From assembly GCA_019417145.1 (NCBI GenBank), contig DXVY01000032.1, forward strand, positions 1 through 12,762: 12,762 bases of DNA, in the 5' to 3' direction. The stretch comes from Clostridiales bacterium. Lineage in GTDB: Bacteria; Bacillota; Clostridia; Oscillospirales; Acutalibacteraceae. Both the position numbers and the translations under genes were made by a program. The number at the start of each line of letters is the position of its first letter. Position 1 is the first letter of the stretch. This document shows positions 7,046 to 12,762 of this stretch, piece by piece. The notes under the pieces are model-generated. The model saw nothing but the letters and a program-made list of their open reading frames with translations. It ran no database searches and was not told where the DNA came from.

Positions 7046-7087
7046 AAAAAAAGCGACCCCGCAAGGCGTATCGCCTAACGGAGCCGC
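7046..7087 (-). terminator. Rho-independent terminator after the DUF975/CmpB-like gene
   Basis: A 9-bp outer stem (7079-7087 with 7053-7061, two G-U pairs) encloses an inner AGGCG-ATA-CGCCT hairpin (7076-7064). Seven T follow on the minus strand (7052-7046). It starts 6 bases after the stop codon. Confidence 0.9.
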
Positions 7088-7093
7088 TGATAA

Positions 7094-8743
7094 TCAAAGG
7101 ACTATGAAGCCCCGCGCGCCGCAGGCGGCGCATAGCGCTTCCACCACGTAGTCATAATCGGTTATACCCTTGCCCGTATTGGGAAAGAAGAAGGAATAGA
7201 TTACATCGCTGAAGAACAGCCATAGCAGCACAACGCAGATAACCTGCTTCCATCCGGACGGAATCTTTCGAAAAAGATCGTCCAGCATAGGGGCGGCAAA
7301 ATAGATGGCCGCGCAGCCGCCCAACCCAAAAACCAGCAGTCCCTCGGCGCAGATATAGCCGTTTAGGTTGAGAAAATACCCGGAGTAGTCCCACCACCTG
7401 GTGCCGGTGAGCGCCTCCAGCGCCCAACCGGTGCCGTATTCCAGCGCGCCGCAGAGGATAACCGTGAGAACAAAGACCAGCAGGGGATGATCTCGAACCT
7501 TTTTAAGCGCCAGCAGCACCCCCACGCCTCCGCAGCCGTAAATAGGCAACCAGGGCCCGTGGAGTACGCCGCGATTGACAAAGCCCTCGGACGAAAGTCC
7601 CAGGATCACTTCCCAAAGCCAGCCGGCGATGCAAAAGGTCATAAAGATAAGCACAATGGACCAGAAGCTGTAGTCTCGCCGGAAATCCGTGCGGATCCAT
7701 TTGCGGCGTTTTTTCTCCGGCAGAAAAAAGGCTCCGTCGGGGTAGCGCAGAACCTCCTGCCCTTCTTCCGGGGCAAACAAAGGGGCGTCTCCAAGCGCTT
7801 CATAGTAGGGGATCTGGTCCTCAATCGCTTTGGCGCGCAGCGTCTTATACAGGGCCGCCTCGGCGGCCGTCATATACGGATTTACCCACAGGACGTTGAG
7901 CACGCCAAAGGTACAGATATTCAGAAGCTGCCAGGGCAAAAAGGAGAGGGAAAGCACAAAGGCCCGCCACTTATTGCCCCGCATCATGGTTTTGGACAGG
8001 CTGAAAGCCGCCTTTCGGCTGACAGCGGGGTTCTCGGCCAGTATAAAGGGCACCAGCATATAAGAATAGCCCTTGATAACGCCGCCCACAATGGTAAAAT
8101 TCCAAAGCGCCAGATAAAAGGAGCGCATAAACATAATTTTGGCCGTGTTCCATATCTTGCCTACCCGGACGGTAAGCAGCACCCGCCGGATGCCGGTATC
8201 CGGATAGGTCAGCCGCTCCATGATAAAGCGCCTTTCCCCTACCACAAGCAGATTTTTAACAAAAAACCACCAAAGGAAGCTGACTAGCGCTCCCAAAAGG
8301 GCCACAAAGCCCAATACGGTTTTTCCCTGGAAGAGCATCTGACTGAGGGAGTCCACAACGCCAAGCGCAATGGAGCCGGACTGGGTGATATTGTTCACAA
8401 GGCTGGCCAGCACGCCCCGGGAATTCTTTTGAATCACCTGGGGGCCGTCATCCTCTGTCCGAGGTGCGGGCTCCGGGGACTGCTCGTCCGCAGCCTCCCC
8501 GCCCTCTATGGCCATACGAATCAAATCCTCAATAATGTCCGCGTTGGTGCGCTGCGTCGTATATATTGTGGTCTTTAATACGCCTTCCTGCATATCGGAG
8601 GCGTCATAGGCGTTAAAGGCCCAGAGCGTGGCGCCGTATTCCCCGGTAATCAGCGCCGCGATGAGACAAACCATGATCACCCGCCAATAATGGGGCTTAA
8701 AGACCCGTCTGGCCTGTAGCTTTAGCGCCTTTCTATTCCACAC
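7094..8743 (-). CDS. Polytopic membrane protein fusing DUF975-like and CmpB-like domains
   Basis: A 549-aa integral membrane protein of unknown function. Residues ~1-300 resemble DUF975 (PF06161): a basic N-terminus, a first membrane helix at ~22-43, a long acidic external-type loop (~50-110, EAADEQSPEPAPRTEDDG), then several helices with the VGERRFIMERL segment. Residues ~355-530 resemble the 'putative ABC transporter type IV' CmpB family (PF06541), with GPWLPIYG at 396-403, LEYGTGW, WWDYSGYFLNLNGYIC and FGLGG; despite that name, no ATPase is seen nearby. The basic segment KKRRKWIRTDFRRD joins the halves. The GTG start is supported by GGAGG 7 nt upstream and by a promoter in the gap after yfbR. 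A perfect-looking terminator follows. Domain calls are from memory of the families; transport or signalling roles cannot be assigned. Confidence 0.85.
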   Translation of the reverse strand: MWNRKALKLQARRVFKPHYWRVIMVCLIAALITGEYGATLWAFNAYDASDMQEGVLKTTIYTTQRTNADIIEDLIRMAIEGGEAADEQSPEPAPRTEDDGPQVIQKNSRGVLASLVNNITQSGSIALGVVDSLSQMLFQGKTVLGFVALLGALVSFLWWFFVKNLLVVGERRFIMERLTYPDTGIRRVLLTVRVGKIWNTAKIMFMRSFYLALWNFTIVGGVIKGYSYMLVPFILAENPAVSRKAAFSLSKTMMRGNKWRAFVLSLSFLPWQLLNICTFGVLNVLWVNPYMTAAEAALYKTLRAKAIEDQIPYYEALGDAPLFAPEEGQEVLRYPDGAFFLPEKKRRKWIRTDFRRDYSFWSIVLIFMTFCIAGWLWEVILGLSSEGFVNRGVLHGPWLPIYGCGGVGVLLALKKVRDHPLLVFVLTVILCGALEYGTGWALEALTGTRWWDYSGYFLNLNGYICAEGLLVFGLGGCAAIYFAAPMLDDLFRKIPSGWKQVICVVLLWLFFSDVIYSFFFPNTGKGITDYDYVVEALCAACGARGFIVL

Positions 8744-8778
8744 GAATCCCCCTCCCTCCTTGTGTATCCGCTTACCTT

Positions 8779-8807
8779 ACTATACATGCTTCGCCCTTTT
8801 TGTGCAA
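8779..8807 (-). promoter_or_regulatory. Promoter of the DUF975/CmpB-like gene
   Basis: TTGCAC (8807-8802), a 17-nt spacer and TATAGT (8784-8779) on the minus strand, inside the 84-base gap after yfbR. It allows expression separate from yfbR, though read-through is also possible because no terminator is visible in the gap. Confidence 0.7.
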
Positions 8808-8827
8808 GTCTCCATGATTTTCGAGTC

Positions 8828-9421
8828 CTACTCTCCCCTGGTCAGCTCATCCAACGTAAGCCCGAATCCCTCCAGAAATTCCCGCATAAAAATATCCGCT
8901 TCCGGCAGGTTCATGGCGACAATGCCTTGCCGAATGGTTTCTCCGGCCACCCGAAACTCGCTGTTGCCCATTTTTTCTTCCTGGATACATTTGATGTACG
9001 CACAAATCTTATCCGCAGCCTTTATAATGGGGTGGTAACATCTGTCCTCCGCCAACAGCGTCTCATACTCCGGCCGCAAATCAGCGGGCAAAAGCCCAAG
9101 CAGCCGCTCTGCGGCGGCCGTCTCGATCTGCTTATAAGCCGCCGCCGTATCCTTGCTGAAATATTTCACCGGCGTGGGCAGGTCGCCGGTAATGATCTCA
9201 GGCGCATCGTGAAACATGGCCAGCAGGGCAGCCCGCCCCGGATCCAGGGCATCTTCTCCGCCGCCGCACAGGCGGCGATTGTGGATTACCGCCAGCGCGT
9301 GGGCCACAAAGGCCGTTTCCAGAGAGTGCTCCGAAAGGTTTTCTTCCCGGGTATTTCGCATAAGGCCCCACCGTTCGATATATTTCATGCGAAACAGCAT
9401 GGCGTAAAAATGGCTGGACAT
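8828..9421 (-). CDS. yfbR: HD-domain 5'-deoxynucleotidase, YfbR family
   Basis: Removes the 5' phosphate from deoxynucleoside monophosphates in the cytoplasm, a nucleotide-pool and salvage role. At 197 aa it matches E. coli YfbR (199 aa) closely from end to end: HFYAMLFRMKYIERWGLMRN, SEHSLETAFVAHALA, LAMFHDAPEIITGDLPTPVKYF and AADKICAYIKC. The HD metal ligands are present as H32, H71-D72 and D137, with E75 and the R17-W18 pair in the substrate region. The start at ATG 9421 has GGAG 8 nt upstream and matches the family N-terminus; the frame is open upstream, but that part runs over the divergent promoter and into the opposite gene. It is divergent from the glycosyltransferase pair and lies upstream of the DUF975/CmpB-like gene. 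Confidence 0.95.
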   Translation of the reverse strand: MSSHFYAMLFRMKYIERWGLMRNTREENLSEHSLETAFVAHALAVIHNRRLCGGGEDALDPGRAALLAMFHDAPEIITGDLPTPVKYFSKDTAAAYKQIETAAAERLLGLLPADLRPEYETLLAEDRCYHPIIKAADKICAYIKCIQEEKMGNSEFRVAGETIRQGIVAMNLPEADIFMREFLEGFGLTLDELTRGE

Positions 9422-9524
9422 ATGAATCGCTCCTTTATACATCCTTCTGGGCCGCCCGATTGCAACAATATGGCGTTTCAGCGACACATAATTAAAGATT
9501 GACAAAAGGCCAATGAAAAAAACC

Positions 9525-9553
9525 TTTATTATTATAGCATACGCTGGTATAAT
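9525..9553 (+). promoter_or_regulatory. Extended -10 promoter of the glycosyltransferase pair
   Basis: TGGTATAAT (9545-9553) is a perfect -10 box with the TGn extension. The -35 at 17-nt spacing, TTTATT (9525-9530), is weak, as is common with extended -10 promoters. The start would fall near 9560, about 28 bases before the start codon. A nearer-consensus TTGACA at 9499 is too far away to pair with it. Confidence 0.65.
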
Positions 9554-9558
9554 ATCAA
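9531..9558 (-). promoter_or_regulatory. Promoter of yfbR
   Basis: TTGATA (9558-9553), a 16-nt spacer and TATAAT (9536-9531) on the minus strand, about 110 bases before the start codon. Its -35 box overlaps the palindrome and the divergent -10 box. Confidence 0.7.
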
Positions 9559-9569
9559 TGATTATACCA
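9545..9569. repeat. 25-bp palindrome over the divergent promoters
   Basis: TGGTATAAT (9545-9553) and ATTATACCA (9561-9569) are perfect 9-bp inverted repeats with a 7-nt centre. It covers the -10 box of the plus-strand promoter and the -35 box of yfbR, so a bound protein could repress both. Because each arm is itself an extended -10 box, it may instead mark face-to-face promoters. Confidence 0.6.
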
Positions 9570-9587
9570 ATTATGGGAGGATCCGCC

Positions 9588-10946
9588 ATGGACGACCGTT
9601 TCACACGGCGACAAATAGTAGGTCTGCTAATCTGCGTGTTGGGGTTTGCGCTGGCCGCCCGGCTGGTGATCGGCATGGGGGTTATCAATACCTATGATAC
9701 CTATTGGTACCGCTCCTGGGCCGTGGATGCGGCTAACAACGGCCTGTTCAGCATTTACGGCCGGATGGACAGCATATCCCTTGACTATCCTCCCCTTTAT
9801 TTATTCCTGTTGTATCTGGTGGGGCTGGTATATAAGGTTGTGGGACTGGACGCCAACATATATATGCAGATGCTGCTGATGAAATTCTGGCCCATCGTCT
9901 TTGACGTAGCCTGCGCCGCCCTACTATATCTAATATGTCGGCGCCGGTACGGCCGGATGGTGGGGCTTGCGGCGGCTATACTCTGGAGCCTAAACCCATC
10001 TTTTTTCTTCAACACGGCGGCCTGGGGACAAACCGACGGCGTGATGGCCTTCCTTTTGCTGCTGGCCTTCTGGTACCTGGAGGAAAACTGGGCCATAGCC
10101 GCCTGCGTGGCTTTCGCTGCAGCGGGTCTGACCAAATTTCAATGTCTTTTCTTTCTGCCTCCTTTTTTGATCGAGCTGTTTATCCGCAACCGAACCGATT
10201 GGCTGCGGCTAGTGGTGGCGCTGCTGTCCGCCGCTCTTACCGTGGTGCTGGTCTTTTTCCCTTTTGTGATCGGCGCACAAAATCCGTTTTTGTTCTTTGA
10301 CGTTTACTTTGGCAGCGCGGATAAATACCCCTACTGTTCCTTATATGCCTATAATCTCTACTGCCTGCTGGGACTCAACTGGACCCATGATATAAAAGAT
10401 ACCGCGCCCATCTTTGGCGACTTTACTTGGCAGCATCTCAGCTATATTTTTCTGTTCCTTTCGGTGGCACTTTTAGTAACGCTTTATCTGCTTTCCTTCT
10501 TTAGGTGGAAAACCCGCCGCCATTCGGGATGGGTGGGCGGTCTACTCATGATGCAGTGTATTTTTATGCTGACCACCCGTATGCACGAGCGCTATCAGGT
10601 GGTGGTGATCCCCTTTGCCCTGATGGCCTGGGCAAGCACCAGAAACAAACGATTTCTGGGCCTTTTCGCCGCTCTGAGCGGCATTACGCTCATCAATCAA
10701 TTCCTGGTGCTGCTGGATGTAATGCAGTCCCAGCAATATAACGACAGGGCCTTCTGGGCGCCGGCGGGAAATACATTGGATTTTATCTTTTCTCTTATTA
10801 ATTTGGTGATCTTTGTCTGGACCATCATCGAATGCGTCCGTTATTTTAAGGGAAGCGACCTGCGCCCTCGGAAAAGCAGGTCTGCAAAGCAGCAGGAGCC
10901 GGTCCTGTCGGGCCCCTTTTCCGCTGTGACCGAAAGAGGGGAGTAG
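9588..10946 (+). CDS. GT-C type integral membrane glycosyltransferase (Gpi18/COG5542-like)
   Basis: A predicted 452-aa polytopic membrane glycosyltransferase that would use a lipid-phosphate-linked sugar on the outer membrane face; acceptor and sugar are unknown. Family signs are the first-loop acidic region YDTYWYRSWA (D37), DYPPLY (D66 onward), WGQTD (146-150), TKFQ after the next helices, and MHERYQ (332-337). About ten hydrophobic segments run between ~10 and ~425, followed by a short basic cytoplasmic-type tail. The start at ATG 9588 has GGGAGG 7 nt upstream; an earlier in-frame ATG at 9513 would begin before the promoter. It ends in tandem stops, TAG TAA, and the next gene starts on the following base, so the two form an operon. 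The closest named group is the Gpi18-like mannosyltransferases, but substrate calls from such similarity are unsafe. Confidence 0.88.
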   Translation: MDDRFTRRQIVGLLICVLGFALAARLVIGMGVINTYDTYWYRSWAVDAANNGLFSIYGRMDSISLDYPPLYLFLLYLVGLVYKVVGLDANIYMQMLLMKFWPIVFDVACAALLYLICRRRYGRMVGLAAAILWSLNPSFFFNTAAWGQTDGVMAFLLLLAFWYLEENWAIAACVAFAAAGLTKFQCLFFLPPFLIELFIRNRTDWLRLVVALLSAALTVVLVFFPFVIGAQNPFLFFDVYFGSADKYPYCSLYAYNLYCLLGLNWTHDIKDTAPIFGDFTWQHLSYIFLFLSVALLVTLYLLSFFRWKTRRHSGWVGGLLMMQCIFMLTTRMHERYQVVVIPFALMAWASTRNKRFLGLFAALSGITLINQFLVLLDVMQSQQYNDRAFWAPAGNTLDFIFSLINLVIFVWTIIECVRYFKGSDLRPRKSRSAKQQEPVLSGPFSAVTERGE

Positions 10947-10949
10947 TAA

Positions 10950-12762
10950 ATGGAGGCAACCATACCTATAGCCGGCAACCGGACAAGCACCGTTTGTTCT
11001 CGGGGGCCGGCTTATAAAAGGCTGATCACATCCCGACCCTGTAAGGAGCTGCACTGGCAAACCCTTTTGATTGCACTGGCCACCGCCCTTGTTATCTTCC
11101 TGCCCTCCATAATAATGGAGCAGGGTTATTTCTTTTACAGGGTGGATTTCAATTATCAACAGATTCCCTTCTACCAGATGTGCCATCAGATGGTGCGGGA
11201 GGGGGAAATCTTCTGGAATTGGTACACCGACCTTGGCGTTAACTTCATCGGGTCCTACAGTTTTTATCTTTTGGGAAGCCCCTTCTTCTGGCTGACCATT
11301 CCCTTTCCCAACTGGATGGTCCCCTATCTCATCGCGCCGCTGCTGATCCTCAAGTTCGCCCTGTCGGCCTTCACCGCCTACTTCTATATCCGGCGATTCA
11401 CCCGTACGCCCAGGACGGCCATGATCGGCGCCCTGCTCTACGCCTTTTCCGGCTTTTCGATCCACAACCTGTTTTTCAACCATTTTCACGAGGCCATCGT
11501 GTTTTTTCCGGTGCTGCTGCTGGCGGTGGAGCAATTCATTGCGGATAACCGCCGGGGGGCGCTGGCCGTGGCCGTCTTCATCTGCGCCGTCACCAACTAT
11601 TTCTTTTTTGTGGGTATGGTGGTCTTTTGCGTCATCTATTGGTTTATCCGTATGTTTGCCGGCTGCTGGGATCTGTCCCTGAAAAGGCTGTTGGCCTTTG
11701 CCGGTGAGATTTTGCTGGGGGTGGGCCTGGCCGCGGTCATCCTTGTCCCCTCCTACCTTTCCGTCATGCAGAATAACCGCGTGGATTCCCTGCGGGCGGG
11801 GTGGAACGCACTCCTGTATAGCAACGAGCTGATCTATCCCAATATCGTCCAAAGCTTTTTCTTCCCCCCTGAAATCATGGGAAACGTCACCATGGTGCCT
11901 GACGCCCATGTGGATTGGTATTCCGTGGCCGGCTGGCTTCCCCTGTTCAGCATGGTGGGGGTCATCGGTTTTTTGCAGTGCAAGAAGCGGCATTGGCTGC
12001 GCAGGGTGATCATCACCCTGATCATCATGGCCTTTGTCCCCATACTAAACAGCGCCTTTTACACCTTCAATTCCGCCTATTATGCCCGGTGGTTCTACAT
12101 GCCGGTGCTCATGATGGCCCTGGCGACGGCCATAAGCCTAGAGGACCGGGAGGTGAACTGGAACCGCGCTTTTAAGTGGACCCTGAGCATTACACTGGGC
12201 CTCATGCTATTGCTGGGTTTCTTTCCACGAGAGATTCAGGATGGCCGCGTAGTGAGCTGGGGCCTGTATAGGGAGGACAGCGGAAGCGGGCATACCCATT
12301 TGTATCGATTTATCTTTCTCAGCGCTCTGGCCCTTCTCTCCCTGATTCTTCTGGCCTTCCTGCTTCGCATGCGAGCAAAACGTAAGATCCGCTTTTTCCG
12401 TGCGACCGTTGCGTGCGTCTGCGCGGTTTCGGCCTGTAGCGGCCTGTTTTATATCCACGCCGGCAAGATATCGCAGGAGGAAATACAAAACGACTTTATT
12501 GATCGGCTGCTGGAGGCGCATGTGGAGCTGCCCGGCGACAAGGACGCATACCGCATCGACGTGTATGAGGGGCATCGAAACACCGGCATGTATTTGGGTT
12601 ATCCCTGTATCCAGACCTTCCATTCCATCGTCCCCGCGTCAGTGATGGAATACTATCCTTATGTGGGCGTTGATCGCTTTGTCATGAGCCAACCCGAAAT
12701 CGAGGCCTATGGGGTACGCCCCTTCCTGTCGGTGAAATATCTGCTGACCTTCTCGGAAAAGA
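10950..12762 (+). CDS. YfhO-family membrane protein, 3'-truncated by the window edge
   Basis: An open frame from ATG 10950 runs 604 codons to the window end without a stop; YfhO proteins are usually ~850 aa, so the C-terminal part is missing. RBS AGGGGAG lies ~6 nt upstream, overlapping the end of the preceding gene. The first membrane helix is at ~37-55, followed by the conserved loop DFNYQQIPFYQM (D66 in the position of the GT-C acidic residue), NWYTDLGVNFIGSYSFYLLGSPFFWL, and many helices including SAFTAYFYIRRF and ALLYAFSGFS. A final helix (~470-485) leads into a soluble, presumably extracellular region (DKDAYRIDVYEG) at the cut edge. In B. subtilis, YfhO takes part in glycosylating lipoteichoic acid on the outer membrane face. 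By analogy, this protein and its upstream GT-C partner probably decorate an envelope polymer. Confidence 0.88.
   Translation, partial: MEATIPIAGNRTSTVCSRGPAYKRLITSRPCKELHWQTLLIALATALVIFLPSIIMEQGYFFYRVDFNYQQIPFYQMCHQMVREGEIFWNWYTDLGVNFIGSYSFYLLGSPFFWLTIPFPNWMVPYLIAPLLILKFALSAFTAYFYIRRFTRTPRTAMIGALLYAFSGFSIHNLFFNHFHEAIVFFPVLLLAVEQFIADNRRGALAVAVFICAVTNYFFFVGMVVFCVIYWFIRMFAGCWDLSLKRLLAFAGEILLGVGLAAVILVPSYLSVMQNNRVDSLRAGWNALLYSNELIYPNIVQSFFFPPEIMGNVTMVPDAHVDWYSVAGWLPLFSMVGVIGFLQCKKRHWLRRVIITLIIMAFVPILNSAFYTFNSAYYARWFYMPVLMMALATAISLEDREVNWNRAFKWTLSITLGLMLLLGFFPREIQDGRVVSWGLYREDSGSGHTHLYRFIFLSALALLSLILLAFLLRMRAKRKIRFFRATVACVCAVSACSGLFYIHAGKISQEEIQNDFIDRLLEAHVELPGDKDAYRIDVYEGHRNTGMYLGYPCIQTFHSIVPASVMEYYPYVGVDRFVMSQPEIEAYGVRPFLSVKYLLTFSEK

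Noticed and set aside
9422..9688. 89-residue N-terminal extension of YfbR
   Set aside because: It overlaps the divergent promoters and the start of the opposite gene; family alignment and ribosome site support ATG 9421.
10542..11993. A 483-codon open frame on the minus strand
   Set aside because: It lies opposite the end of the GT-C gene and the first ~1 kb of the YfhO-family gene, both of which have clear family motifs and ribosome sites. Its product is His/Gln/Gly-rich, matches nothing I know and looks like a codon-position shadow.

Overview
The window looks like chromosomal DNA of a GC-rich, spore-forming (or ancestrally spore-forming) member of the Clostridia. The grounds are a SpoVT-type AbrB/GAF sporulation regulator, a leucine T-box leader in front of leuA, strong AGGAGG ribosome sites, consensus sigma-A promoters, and a secreted protein ending in a dockerin-like pair of calcium-binding repeats. 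GC content was judged by eye, not computed. No rRNA, tRNA, IS element, phage gene, CRISPR array, restriction-modification or toxin-antitoxin module was found.

Layout. 1-571 (+): the end of an unrecognised membrane-anchored protein. 577-605: a terminator hairpin shared with the convergent leuA. 619-2304 (-): leuA (2-isopropylmalate synthase), controlled by a T-box leader at about 2374-2660 with a Leu CUC specifier, a kink-turn, an antiterminator and a competing terminator, driven by a perfect TTGACA-17-TATAAT promoter. 2803-5283 (-): a large secreted calcineurin-like metallophosphoesterase with duplicated N-terminal beta domains and a C-terminal dockerin-like module. 5396-6175 (-): a DeoR-family repressor. 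6357-6896 (-): spoVT with a perfect terminator. 7094-8743 (-): a DUF975/CmpB-like fusion membrane protein. 8828-9421 (-): yfbR (HD-domain 5'-deoxynucleotidase). 9588-10946 (+) and 10950 to the window end (+): two tightly coupled polytopic GT-C-type proteins, a Gpi18/COG5542-like glycosyltransferase and a YfhO-family protein cut by the window edge.

How the parts work together. Most minus-strand genes have their own promoter, so this is a row of short transcription units rather than one operon. The most interesting unexplained structure is a set of TGTGGATTT-core direct repeats. One cluster lies at the expected start of deoR transcription. The other, two 20-bp units 18/20 identical, lies directly upstream of the phosphoesterase promoter. 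This suggests that the DeoR protein controls itself and the phosphoesterase gene. A second candidate operator, a 25-bp palindrome, overlaps the divergent promoters between yfbR and the glycosyltransferase pair. That pair probably glycosylates a cell-envelope polymer from lipid-linked sugar donors on the outer face of the membrane. I see no clear case for a wholly new system; the leads are the repeat regulon, the multidomain phosphoesterase and the paired GT-C genes.
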